36,037 nucleotides of DNA, taken from NCBI RefSeq assembly GCF_004349055.1, contig NZ_SMKX01000084.1, forward strand, positions 1-36,037, written 5' to 3'. The notes below the pieces were generated by a model. It was not told where the DNA came from and ran no database searches. It saw only the letters and a list, made by a program, of their open reading frames with translations. The DNA comes from Kribbella antibiotica. GTDB taxonomy: Bacteria > Actinomycetota > Actinomycetes > Propionibacteriales > Kribbellaceae. Below, one piece after another: positions 1 to 6,845 of this stretch; positions within the stretch are counted from its first letter, which is position 1, and every line of letters starts with the position of its first letter. The position numbers were made by a program, and so were the translations under genes.

Positions 1-1
1 C

Positions 2-106
2 GAAGGCCTGTCAAAGAAAGACATCATCCGCTGCCTCAAACGCCTCATCGCCCGCGAGATCTACTACGTCCTACGCCAACCAAACCCCAAGCCAACCGCT
101 GCTTGA
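2..106 (+). CDS. IS110-family transposase, C-terminal end only (cut by window edge)
   Basis: An open frame runs in from the window edge and ends with TGA at 104-106. The 34 visible residues include KKDIIRCLKRLIAREIYYVL, which matches the highly conserved C-terminal tail of IS110/IS116/IS902 transposases (consensus like K-E-A-x-R-C-L-K-R-x-x-A-R-E). These enzymes are DEDD-type recombinases that work with a structured bridge RNA encoded at an end of the element. Just after the stop is CATAGGAGCATC (about 110-121), a string I recall near the right end of many actinobacterial IS110 elements. The element end is therefore probably within the next few tens of bases, but I cannot define it. Whether the rest of the transposase is intact cannot be seen. 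Confidence 0.75.
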   Translation, partial: EGLSKKDIIRCLKRLIAREIYYVLRQPNPKPTAA

Positions 107-230
107 CATCCATAGGAGCATCCAACTTGCGCTGCATCGTCGGCCGCACGCTCAGCCCGCACCCGAAAACCCCCACCGCCCCCACTTGGTGAGTGGCGCA
201 GCTCCGCCCGCCACACAGCTAGCTGACGCC

Positions 231-311
231 TGAGGGGTCAACCCCCGAGCTGGTGGGTTGCACCGCCGGATTCTTCGGGGCCAACCAACAACCCCAGGGG
301 TTGACCCCTGA
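231..311. repeat. Paired GGGGT-nn-ACCCC palindromes forming a larger inverted repeat
   Basis: TGAGGGGTCAACCCC at 231-245 is repeated inverted as GGGGTTGACCCCTGA at 297-311 (14 of 15 match). Each copy is itself a quasi-palindrome (GGGGT, 2 bp, ACCCC) at 234-245 and 297-308, with centres 63 bp apart. AACCCCAGGGGTT (290-302) adds a third symmetric element. The pair lies in the 260-bp non-coding stretch between the IS110 tail and the kinase gene at 367. It could be two operators for that gene or a large hairpin. The rest of 107-366 shows no gene. Confidence 0.7.
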
Positions 312-354
312 AACGTCTGCGGAAAAGGGTTGGGCTGGGTCGGCGCTCGGGACC

Positions 355-360
355 TAGGCT
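355..360 (+). promoter_or_regulatory. Probable -10 element (TAGGCT) of a leaderless kinase transcript
   Basis: TAGGCT fits the actinobacterial TANNNT -10 consensus and ends exactly 6 nt before the ATG at 367, with no Shine-Dalgarno between. That spacing puts the transcription start at or next to the A of the start codon. No convincing -35 is visible. Confidence 0.5.
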
Positions 361-366
361 CCACGG

Positions 367-1227
367 ATGATCGAGGTGCCGGACGGGTTCCGGGAGATGT
401 CGCGGTGGTGGAGCGACGGCGCCACGTGGATGGACGCGCTTCCAGGGTTGGTGGCTGCGCAGTGCGCGACCTGGAATCTTCAGGTCGACGGCCCACTCGC
501 CTGGGGCTCGCATGCGCTGGTGATCCCTGTGACTCGTGGCAGCGACCAGTTCGTCCTCCGGATGAACCGGCCCGGTCCCGAGGTCGACGCGTTGGCCGAT
601 GCACTCCGCTGGTGGGACGGCCGCGGGATGGTCTACCTGTACGACGTCGATGCCGCCGCCGGGGCGATGCTCCTCGAACGGCTCACCACCCCGCTCGCCA
701 CCCGCCCGCTCGATGAGGCGATGGCGGTTCTCGGCCAGGTGATGCGGCGACTCGCCGTACCGCCGAAGCCGGAGGCTCGCTCCACCGGCGAGATCGTGCG
801 GCAGCGGTTGATCGAGCTGGAGCAGCGGTGGGAGGAGGGGGAACGCCCGTTCGACGTCGCCTTCCTGCGGATGGCGCTCGAGATCGGGCCGCGGTTGGTC
901 GAGCCGGCGAGCGACCTCTCGGTCAACGGGGATCTGCATGTTCACCAAGTCCTGGCCGGCGCCCGCGAGCCATGGATCACGGTCGATCCCCTGCTGTACC
1001 GGGGAGACATCGAGTACGACCTCGGCCGCGTCCTCTGGATGCAACTCGACGAGATGACCGAGATTCCCCCGTACTTCGAGATCGTTGTCCAAGAGGCGGG
1101 CCTGGTGCGTGACCGGGCCCGCGACTGGGCTGTGTTCCGCGCGGTGTCCTACTGGTCGTGGGGCCTTGCCAACGGACTGACCGAGGACCCCGTGCGCTGC
1201 GAGCGGTTGCTCAAAGCGCTGCTTTAG
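367..1227 (+). CDS. Aminoglycoside/hydroxyurea-type small-molecule kinase (APH(6)-like)
   Basis: This 286-residue protein has the layout of the APH(6)/hydroxyurea phosphotransferase branch of the protein-kinase-like fold. An N-terminal lobe with VLRMNR (near residue 60) is followed by a catalytic loop NGDLHVHQVL (residues 187-196, with Asp189 the likely base) and then WITVDP, whose Asp would bind metal. The family phosphorylates streptomycin, hydroxyurea or related compounds in the cytoplasm. Here the usual Asn after the catalytic Asp (HGDLHxxN) is replaced by Gln (HVHQ), so activity or substrate may differ. The ATG at 367 follows a -10-like TAGGCT without a ribosome site, suggesting a leaderless mRNA. 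The 3' end overlaps the convergent peptidase by 4 bp (TTAG). The true substrate is unknown, and a metabolic kinase is possible. Confidence 0.75.
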   Translation: MIEVPDGFREMSRWWSDGATWMDALPGLVAAQCATWNLQVDGPLAWGSHALVIPVTRGSDQFVLRMNRPGPEVDALADALRWWDGRGMVYLYDVDAAAGAMLLERLTTPLATRPLDEAMAVLGQVMRRLAVPPKPEARSTGEIVRQRLIELEQRWEEGERPFDVAFLRMALEIGPRLVEPASDLSVNGDLHVHQVLAGAREPWITVDPLLYRGDIEYDLGRVLWMQLDEMTEIPPYFEIVVQEAGLVRDRARDWAVFRAVSYWSWGLANGLTEDPVRCERLLKALL

Positions 1228-2642
1228 CGGCAGGCGTTCTTGGCGGGCAGCGTGCCCTTCAGGAAGTACGCCGTGATGTTGGTGCGGGCGCATTCGGAGT
1301 TGAGGTACGCCGTGTGTCCGTGCGCCTGCGCGATGAACAGGTGACTGTTGTCGATCTGGCGAGCCAGGCCGCGGGCCCCTGAGACCGGCGTGGACGGGTC
1401 GTTCGACGAGGACGCGATCAGGATCGGCGGTACGCCGTGCACAGGCGTGCGCTGCCACGGGTTGCTCGGCGGGATCGGCCAGCCGGAGCACGCGGCCGCC
1501 ATCACCCAGCCTTCGACCGCAGCACCGACGCGCGGGGCGACGGCTTTGGCGAGAGCCATCCGGGCGCGAGCGTCGGCGTACCCTCTGAGTTCGCCGGGCA
1601 GGTCCATGCAGGAGACGGCTGCATACGCGGTCTCGGGGTAGCCGATGTAGCTGGTACCGAATCCGGAGCCATCGCCCTTGGCGGCAGCGGCGAGTGCACC
1701 GGCGAGCCCGGTCCAGTCGGCGCCGAACGCTTCGAGTCGCGGAAGCAACGACGGCAGTGCCATCCGCATGACGTCACCGGTGACCGGGCCGTTCGGGCTG
1801 GTCAGCGGGGTCTTGTCGGCCTTGGCGACCGTCTTGTCCCACAAAGCTCCGACATCCTGGCCGTGCAGAACACAGGCCGCGTCCGAGGCGCACCAATCGA
1901 TGAACGCGTTGAACTCGCTCTCCATCGACTTGGCCTCCTCCAGCATGAAGCGGGTCGAGCCCTGCGAGTGGTCGACGATCCCGTCGAGCAGCATCCGGTC
2001 GACGCGCTGCGGGAACATCTGCGCGTAGATCGTGCCCAGGAACGACCCGTACGACATCCCGAAGAAGCTGATCTTGCGCTCCCCCAACGCAGCCCGGATC
2101 GCATCGATGTCGCGCGCCGCGGTCCGGGTGTCCAGGTTCCGCATCAGCTCACCGTGCTGCTTCAGGCACTGCTCGCCGGTCTTCCGGCTCGATGCGACCA
2201 TGGCGTCGTACTGCGCCTTGGTCTTCGGGAAGACCGGTACGCCGGGCCGCAGTACCGGACCGCAGTTCAGCTGACTGCTCGCCCCCGTACCGCGGGGGTC
2301 GAAGCTGACCAGGTCATAGGTGTCCCGCAGCGGCCCGAGAAACGCATCGGCCAGCCCGGCCTCGAAGATCGACCCACCGGCACCACCTGGGCCGCCCGGG
2401 TTGAAGACGAGCGACCCGCGCTTGTGCGCCTGGTCCTTGGCCGGCACCCGAACCACGAAGATATTCGTGGTCGGCCCCGACGGTTTCGCCCAGTTCAGCG
2501 GCACCTTCAGCGTCGCGCACTGCTCAACCGCCCCCGGCTTGCACTCTTTCCACGTCAGCCCGGCCGCAGCCGCCGTACCCGCCGGGACCAGCCCGGCGAG
2601 CAGTACCCCTGTCCCCAACACCCCACTCAGCTGTTTCCACAT
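1224..2642 (-). CDS. Secreted S33-family tripeptidyl aminopeptidase-like alpha/beta hydrolase
   Basis: From ATG at 2642 the protein is 472 residues. It opens with a Sec signal peptide (MWKQLSGVLGTGVLLAG..., Ala-rich cleavage region near residue 27). The alpha/beta-hydrolase signatures follow in order: the oxyanion-loop motif NPGGPGGAGG, FDPRGTG, the nucleophile elbow GMSYGS (Ser near residue 197), an Asp in SSNDPSTP and the catalytic His in GHTAYL near the C-terminus. This is the Streptomyces Tap/SlpD/SlpE type (MEROPS S33), which trims short peptides outside the cell. A TTG nine bases upstream (2651) could also start it, but the ATG gives a cleaner signal peptide. It lies 66 bp after the SnoaL-like gene on the same strand and may be co-transcribed with it. 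Confidence 0.9.
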   Translation of the reverse strand: MWKQLSGVLGTGVLLAGLVPAGTAAAAGLTWKECKPGAVEQCATLKVPLNWAKPSGPTTNIFVVRVPAKDQAHKRGSLVFNPGGPGGAGGSIFEAGLADAFLGPLRDTYDLVSFDPRGTGASSQLNCGPVLRPGVPVFPKTKAQYDAMVASSRKTGEQCLKQHGELMRNLDTRTAARDIDAIRAALGERKISFFGMSYGSFLGTIYAQMFPQRVDRMLLDGIVDHSQGSTRFMLEEAKSMESEFNAFIDWCASDAACVLHGQDVGALWDKTVAKADKTPLTSPNGPVTGDVMRMALPSLLPRLEAFGADWTGLAGALAAAAKGDGSGFGTSYIGYPETAYAAVSCMDLPGELRGYADARARMALAKAVAPRVGAAVEGWVMAAACSGWPIPPSNPWQRTPVHGVPPILIASSSNDPSTPVSGARGLARQIDNSHLFIAQAHGHTAYLNSECARTNITAYFLKGTLPAKNACR

Positions 2643-2708
2643 GCTCAGCAACCTACGACGCGGCGGGGCCTCGCGGCCTCCGCCGAACGACTATCAGCAA
2701 TCCATCGA

Positions 2709-3071
2709 TCAGTGCTCCGGGGCGAAGTCGTGGAAGCCGATCAGGTGGGTGATGCGTCCGTCGGCGTCGACGCGGACGATGTCGGTGCCGCCGGCGACCG
2801 GCTCCTGACCCTCGGCCTTGAGGTGCCAGGTCCAGCGGCGGTAGATGTGATGGTCGTCGATCTCACCGACTCGGACGAAGGACAGGCCGGGGAACATCTG
2901 CTGGGCGGCGCCCATCAACTTGTTGAGCTCGTCGTACCCGTGGGTCTCGAAGCTCGGGTCGACGAAGGTCGAGGTCTCGGCCCAGGTCGCGGCGATCAGT
3001 TCGGCCCGGCGGTCGGCGTCGGGCTCGTTCCAGGTCGCGAAGTACTGGTCGGCGAGGTGCTGTGTGGTCAT
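2709..3071 (-). CDS. SnoaL-like / NTF2-fold protein
   Basis: This 120-residue protein starts MTTQHLADQYFATWNE and has the cone-fold pattern of SnoaL-like polyketide cyclase/nuclear transport factor 2 proteins: an N-terminal helix pair, W-x-E, FVDP near residue 38, W-x-W in the middle (RRWTWHLKAEG) and a C-terminal IVRVDADGRITHLIGFHDF strand pair. Such proteins bind or isomerise small hydrophobic ligands, and the sequence does not reveal which. The start is fixed by a strong AGGAGG a few bases before the ATG at 3069-3071; an upstream in-frame extension to 3152 lacks any such signal. It is divergent from the XRE regulator at 3182, a common arrangement for a regulator and its target. Confidence 0.8.
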   Translation of the reverse strand: MTTQHLADQYFATWNEPDADRRAELIAATWAETSTFVDPSFETHGYDELNKLMGAAQQMFPGLSFVRVGEIDDHHIYRRWTWHLKAEGQEPVAGGTDIVRVDADGRITHLIGFHDFAPEH

Positions 3072-3131
3072 GGTGTCCTCCTGGTCGGTTCGGATAGCCA
3101 GAACCTTGCCGTGGCTTCGGCGGCCGGTCGA

Positions 3132-3139
3132 TGACGTCA
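3132..3139. promoter_or_regulatory. TGACGTCA palindrome in a divergent promoter region
   Basis: A perfect 8-bp palindrome lies between the start of the SnoaL-like gene and the start of the XRE regulator. It is a candidate operator for the regulator, but 8 bp of symmetry can arise by chance. Confidence 0.3.
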
Positions 3140-3168
3140 GAGGTAATGGCAATGTCTACGCCGCCGAC

Positions 3169-3174
3169 TACCGT
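3169..3174 (+). promoter_or_regulatory. Probable -10 element (TACCGT) of a leaderless regulator transcript
   Basis: TACCGT fits TANNNT and is followed by 7 nt before ATG at 3182, the spacing expected when transcription begins at the start codon. This is the main reason for choosing 3182 over the upstream ATG codons. Confidence 0.45.
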
Positions 3175-3181
3175 CAGGGGC

Positions 3182-3964
3182 ATGACAGAGACGTTCCAGC
3201 GCCCGGTCGGCGAGCTCCTCCGCGGCTGGCGCGAGCATCGGCGGCTGAGTCAGCTCGATCTCGCGAACCGGGTCGAGGTGTCGACGCGGCACGTGAGTTT
3301 CGTCGAGACCGGTCGGTCGCAGCCGAGCCGGGAGATGGTGCTGCGGCTGGCCGAGCATCTCGACGTACCGCTGCGGGACCGCAACCAGTTGTTGCTGGCC
3401 GGTGGATACGCGCCGGTTTACAGCGAGTCATCGCTGCATTCGCCGGCCATGCTGGCGGTCCGGAGCACGCTGCGCCGGCTGCTCGAAGCGCATCAGCCGT
3501 ATCCGGCACTGGTCGTCGACCGCTGGTGGAACATCGTCGAGGCGAACGCCGGGATCAAGATCTTCACCACCGACGTCGACGAAAAGTTGCTCAAGGCACC
3601 GATCAACGCCCTCCGGCTGACCTTGCACCCGGACGGCCTGGCCGGCCGCATCGTCAACCTGGCCGAGGTTCGCGCGGCCGCTCTCTCGAGTCTGCAACGC
3701 CAGATCACCAGCACCGCCGACCCCGAACTCCGGGATCTGTACGACGAGTTCCGCGGCTACGCGACCGACGATCGGCCGGTGCAGCCCGGGCCGGCGGAGG
3801 TCGTCGTACCGATCGAGCTCATGTATGAAGGTCAGCGGCTGTCGTTGCTGACGATGATCGCGACCTTCGGCACACCGCTCGACATCACCGTCTCCGAGTT
3901 GATGATCGAGTCGTTCTATCCGGCCAACGAAGAAACGGCCGAGGTGCTCCGCGAGCTGGCATGA
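3182..3964 (+). CDS. XRE-family regulator with MmyB-like ligand-binding domain
   Basis: With the start at 3182 the protein has 260 residues. Residues about 8-62 form an XRE-type helix-turn-helix (GELLRGWREHRRLSQLDLA ... VSTRHVSFVETGRSQPSREM). The rest is the PAS-like MmyB ligand-binding domain: YPALVVDRWWNIVEAN, then a long helical/beta part ending in LSLLTMIATFGTPLDITVSELMIESFYPAN. Regulators of this class sense small, often fatty, molecules and usually control a divergent gene, here the SnoaL-like one. Alternative ATG starts are at 3152 (preceded by AGAGG, good spacing), 3146 and 3131. I prefer 3182 because a -10-like TACCGT sits 7 nt upstream and the family N-terminus begins close to this Met. 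Confidence 0.88.
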   Translation: MTETFQRPVGELLRGWREHRRLSQLDLANRVEVSTRHVSFVETGRSQPSREMVLRLAEHLDVPLRDRNQLLLAGGYAPVYSESSLHSPAMLAVRSTLRRLLEAHQPYPALVVDRWWNIVEANAGIKIFTTDVDEKLLKAPINALRLTLHPDGLAGRIVNLAEVRAAALSSLQRQITSTADPELRDLYDEFRGYATDDRPVQPGPAEVVVPIELMYEGQRLSLLTMIATFGTPLDITVSELMIESFYPANEETAEVLRELA

Positions 3965-3967
3965 CAA

Positions 3968-4011
3968 CGGCCCCGCTCCGGCAGCGGGGGGAGGATGCCG
4001 GAGCGGGGCCG
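3968..4011. terminator. Terminator-like hairpin 1 of 3 (15-bp perfect stem)
   Basis: CGGCCCCGCTCCGGC (3968-3982) pairs perfectly with 3997-4011 around a 14-nt loop, directly after the XRE stop codon. No long T-run follows, as is usual in actinomycetes. Confidence 0.75.
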
Positions 4012-4019
4012 CTCGGTGG

Positions 4020-4043
4020 CGCCGGGCCTGCGCGGGCCCGGCG
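4020..4043. terminator. Hairpin 2 of 3
   Basis: CGCCGGGCC (4020-4028) pairs with GGCCCGGCG (4035-4043) around a 6-nt loop. It lies 8 nt after the first hairpin in the gap between convergent genes. Confidence 0.6.
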
Positions 4044-4051
4044 GTAATGGT

Positions 4052-4100
4052 GGTCACCGGTGAGGAGGAGGCTCCGCCCGCCGCCTGCTCACCGGTGACC
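4052..4100. terminator. Hairpin 3 of 3
   Basis: GGTCACCGGTGAG (4052-4064) is repeated inverted at 4088-4100 with a 23-nt loop. It ends 6 nt before the stop of the minus-strand Pro-rich protein gene. Each arm also contains the palindrome TCACCGGTGA, so it could alternatively be a pair of protein-binding sites. Confidence 0.55.
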
Positions 4101-4106
4101 GAATCC

Positions 4107-5096
4107 CTACCGGCCTGAGGAGGGGTGGCCGGTCGGGAAGGTGGTCGGGAAGCTCGGCGTCGGAACGCTGGGCTTCGCGGTCGGGAACGAGGGCTTGGTC
4201 GTCGGGAACGACGGCTGACCCTTCGGGTGCTGGCCCGGCTCGACCGTGACCTTGACGCCGCCGGAGACCTTGACAGTCGGTACGGCGGGCTTCGGCGCGT
4301 TCGGCTTCGGCGCGGGAACCGACGGCTTGCCCGGCTTCCCCGGCAGGGAAGGAGCAGTGGTCGGTACGCCGTGCACGCAGTCCGGCAGCGTGGTCGGGAG
4401 CTTGCCAGGCAGCGAAGGCTTCGCCGTCGGCAGGTTCGGCTTGCTCGGAAGCGACGGCTTGGCCGTCGGGACCGAGGGCTTGGGGAGATTCGGCTTACCG
4501 GGCAACGACGGCTTCGTTGTCGGCAGTGTCGGCTTGCCCGGCAGGGACGGCTTCGTCGTCGGGAAGGACGGCGTACCGCCCGGGAACGACGGCTTGGTCG
4601 TCGGGAAGCTCGGCTTCGTGGTCGGGAAGCTGGGCTTCGTTGTCGGCAGTGTCGGCTTGGCCGTCGGGATCGTCGGCTTGCCCGGAACCTGCACCGGCAC
4701 CGAAGGCTTGCCCGGCAGGTTCGGCTTGGTGGTCGGAACCGCCGGCGGCTGGTTCGGGTCGATCGTCTTCACGACCGAAACCGTTGCTACCGGCAACTTC
4801 GGCTGCCCCGGCTTGCTGGGCAGGCAGCTCGGGTCGACCGACGGCGTCTCGATCGGCGCCACCACCGGCGGCTTCGGCGCCCCGGCGAACAGGTTCTTCA
4901 CCGGAACCGGAGCCGGACCGCCCACGGCAGCAGACACCGTGGCCACTGTCCCGGCCAGCGCGGTCACACCGGCCGCGGCCAGTCCACGCCGTGCCCATGC
5001 AAGCCGCTTGCTGCGACGCATCAGGTCTCCGGCATTGGGAGCAAACGGCTCCACGTCGTACTCGAGAGCGCTGCGTACCCGCTGCTCGTCACTCAT
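4107..5096 (-). CDS. Anti-sigma-like single-span membrane protein with Pro-rich repeat tail
   Basis: This 329-residue protein has three parts: a short cytoplasmic segment (residues 1-37, MSDEQRVRSALEYDVEPFAP...), one transmembrane helix (about 38-59) and a roughly 270-residue outer tail dominated by tandem TKPSLPGKP / TKPSFPTTKP units. The tail contains two Cys residues (one soon after PSVDPS, one in LPDCVHG). The start codon overlaps the stop of the upstream sigma factor gene by one base (TGATG), so translation is coupled. By position and topology it is the probable membrane partner (anti-sigma or sensor) of that sigma factor, with the cytoplasmic segment binding sigma and the extended tail reaching into the wall. 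No zinc anti-sigma HxxxCxxC motif is present, so the role is inferred. Confidence 0.8.
   Translation of the reverse strand: MSDEQRVRSALEYDVEPFAPNAGDLMRRSKRLAWARRGLAAAGVTALAGTVATVSAAVGGPAPVPVKNLFAGAPKPPVVAPIETPSVDPSCLPSKPGQPKLPVATVSVVKTIDPNQPPAVPTTKPNLPGKPSVPVQVPGKPTIPTAKPTLPTTKPSFPTTKPSFPTTKPSFPGGTPSFPTTKPSLPGKPTLPTTKPSLPGKPNLPKPSVPTAKPSLPSKPNLPTAKPSLPGKLPTTLPDCVHGVPTTAPSLPGKPGKPSVPAPKPNAPKPAVPTVKVSGGVKVTVEPGQHPKGQPSFPTTKPSFPTAKPSVPTPSFPTTFPTGHPSSGR
4390..4740. repeat. Tandem Pro-rich coding repeats
   Basis: Degenerate DNA repeats encode alternating TKPSLPGKP and TKPSFPTTKP units inside the outer tail of the membrane protein 4107-5096. Copy number in such tracts often changes by slippage or recombination. 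Confidence 0.7.
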
Positions 5097-5611
5097 CAGT
5101 TTCCTCCACTTACGCTGTCGATCAGGTCGGGTGCCAGACGCAACTTGGCCAGCGCCCGGGAGGCCGTCGACTTCACGGTTCCGGGGGCCATGCCCAGCAG
5201 CTCGGCTGTCTCGGCCTCGGAGAGATCCTGCGAGTAGCGCAGCGCGACGACGGCTCTCTCCCGAACAGTCAGACCAGCCAAAGCCGAGAGCACGGCCTCT
5301 CTGGTCTGCACCTGCTGGGCGAAGTCCGCTACCGCTCGCTGGTCCCAATCGTTCTCAACCGGATCACTGGGTACTTCGTTGTTCCAGCGCCGGCGGGCCT
5401 GGGTGAGGAACCGGTTGACCAGCACCCGCCGGACATAGCGCAGTTGATCGCCGTCCAGCTTGTGCCATTTCGGATACGACCTCATCAACGCCTGCTGCAC
5501 CAGGTCCTCGGCGTTGTGCCGATCGCCGCAGAGCATCTCCGCGAAACGGAGCAGCGGGGTTGACTGGGTCTGCACGAAGCGCTCGAAATCGGCGTCCGCG
5601 GTCCGGGTCAT
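5096..5611 (-). CDS. SigE-family ECF RNA polymerase sigma factor (first module)
   Basis: This 171-residue sigma factor has region 2 at about residues 8-75 (FERFVQTQSTPLLRFAEMLCGD, then EDLVQQALMRSY for core binding and -10 recognition) and region 4 at about 113-160 (LTVRERAVVALRYSQDLSEAETAELLGM, then TVKSTASRALAKLR, the -35-binding helix-turn-helix). The ASRALAKLR ending and overall length fit the actinobacterial SigE family (TIGR02983 type). It directs core RNA polymerase to a small regulon, often cell-envelope genes. The downstream membrane protein gene starts within its stop codon, the standard sigma/anti-sigma layout. The upstream gap is shared with the divergent SH3-type secreted protein, which may be a target. 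Confidence 0.93.
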   Translation of the reverse strand: MTRTADADFERFVQTQSTPLLRFAEMLCGDRHNAEDLVQQALMRSYPKWHKLDGDQLRYVRRVLVNRFLTQARRRWNNEVPSDPVENDWDQRAVADFAQQVQTREAVLSALAGLTVRERAVVALRYSQDLSEAETAELLGMAPGTVKSTASRALAKLRLAPDLIDSVSGGN

Positions 5612-5626
5612 CGAATCTCCTCAGCC

Positions 5627-5684
5627 TCTGTCACATGAGTCCAAACCCTTTGAGTGATCGACTAGGTTCTGTTCTGTCACAGAA
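5627..5684. promoter_or_regulatory. TCTGTCACA direct repeats and TTCTGTCACAGAA palindrome in divergent promoter
   Basis: TCTGTCACA occurs at 5627-5635 and 5673-5681, 46 bp apart. The second copy sits in the 13-bp palindrome TTCTGTCACAGAA (5672-5684). Both lie between the sigma factor gene (start 5611) and the SH3-type gene (start 5719) and are candidate operator sites for either. Confidence 0.4.
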
Positions 5685-5718
5685 TTCTTTTTTTGGCACC
5701 GCTCGGAGGTCCTGCGAG

Positions 5719-6798
5719 ATGCGTATCACCCGAACAACCAAGCTCGCAGCCTGTCTCGTCGCCGGTCTCACCCTTGGGACGCTCGCGCTCCCGAGCTCAG
5801 CCGCGAGCAACCCCAGTTCGAGGACTACCCGGTACGACGGCCTCACCGAACTGGCGCCGGTCCACTTCACTGCACCGACCTCAGCGGTCGTTGCCAACTA
5901 CAACCTCAGTACGCCGGCCGATGTCGACGTACGGGCCTGGGTCAACAACCGTTGGTCGGAGTGGACTCCGGCGGTCGCAGGCATGCGGACCGTGCTGCCC
6001 GGCGCGAGCGACCAGGTGCAGCTGCGGGTCATCTTCAGCGGCGCCAAGCCCTCGATCTCCGACGTCAGCGTGCAGCCGACCGACAAGGTCGCGGTCAGCC
6101 CGATGACCGTCCAGGCAGCGCCACTCAAGTCGCGCGTCTTCGCCACTCGCGAGGGCCTGGTCGGCGGTACGACGGCCAACGGGCACGTGATTGCCAGCCG
6201 TGACCACTTCGTCGCGCTGCCGTCTCGGCGTGGCCTGGCGAGCAACGGCTCCGGCAACTACACCGTCAAGGTCTGTACGGCGTCGCGGTGCGCGTTCGAG
6301 CCGGTCTGGGATGTCGGCCCGTGGAACATCAAGGACGACTACTGGAACCCGAGCGCAACCCGCGAGACGTTCAACGACCTGCCGCAGGGAAAGCCTGAGG
6401 CGCAGGCGGCGTACCAGGACGGCTACAACGGCGGGAAGGACGGCTCCGGCCGGAAGGTCGCGAACCCGGCCGGGATCGACCTCGCCGACGGCGTCTTCTG
6501 GGACGCGCTCAAGCTGTCGGACAACGGCTTCGTCGACGCGACCTACCTGTGGACAGGTGACGGCGGCCGCGGCACGGTCTCGATCACGTCGGGCTACCTG
6601 AACCTTCGCAGTACGGCGAACTCCAGCGGCGCGGTCGTCGGCATGGCCGGCAAGTCGGCGCAGGTGACGGTCGAGTGCCAGACCACCGGGCAGAGCGTCA
6701 CCGGTTCGCAGGGCACCAGCAATGTCTGGCTACGCGTTCACACCGGCATGTACGTCGCAAAGGCGTGGGTGTCGGCCGATACTTTCGGCGCCTGCTGA
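5719..6798 (+). CDS. Secreted protein with C-terminal SH3-type domain
   Basis: This 359-residue protein begins with a Sec signal peptide (residues 1-31, RITRTTKLAACLVAG... with an AlaxAla-like cleavage site). A beta-rich part follows (about 35-150). The middle domain (about 175-285) has VKVCTASRCAFEPVWDVGPW and the conserved PAGIDLADGVFWDAL, recognisable from many uncharacterised secreted actinobacterial proteins. A bacterial SH3-like domain (about 290-359, GYLNLRSTANSSGAVVGM) ends the protein; such domains bind cell wall. The start is set by GGAGGT 8 nt before the ATG. It is probably a wall-associated protein with no known catalytic motif. It is divergent from the sigma factor at 5611 and ends at a bidirectional terminator. 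Confidence 0.88.
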   Translation: MRITRTTKLAACLVAGLTLGTLALPSSAASNPSSRTTRYDGLTELAPVHFTAPTSAVVANYNLSTPADVDVRAWVNNRWSEWTPAVAGMRTVLPGASDQVQLRVIFSGAKPSISDVSVQPTDKVAVSPMTVQAAPLKSRVFATREGLVGGTTANGHVIASRDHFVALPSRRGLASNGSGNYTVKVCTASRCAFEPVWDVGPWNIKDDYWNPSATRETFNDLPQGKPEAQAAYQDGYNGGKDGSGRKVANPAGIDLADGVFWDALKLSDNGFVDATYLWTGDGGRGTVSITSGYLNLRSTANSSGAVVGMAGKSAQVTVECQTTGQSVTGSQGTSNVWLRVHTGMYVAKAWVSADTFGAC

Positions 6799-6802
6799 CT
6801 TA

Positions 6803-6835
6803 GTGAGAGGCCGGGTGGATCACCCGGCCCCTCAC
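6803..6835. terminator. Bidirectional terminator hairpin
   Basis: GTGAG-a-GGCCGGGT (6803-6816) pairs with ACCCGGCC-c-CTCAC ending at 6835 around a 4-5-nt loop. It lies between the convergent genes ending at 6798 and 6846. Confidence 0.8.
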
Positions 6836-6845
6836 GTGTTCGTGC

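Noticed and set aside
238..1491. 417-codon minus-strand frame over the kinase gene
   Set aside because: His/Pro/Arg-rich shadow of a real gene with recognisable kinase motifs on the other strand.
5097..5348. N-terminal extension of the Pro-rich membrane protein frame
   Set aside because: It lies inside the sigma factor gene. The ATG at 5096 overlapping the sigma stop codon gives a normal coupled start.
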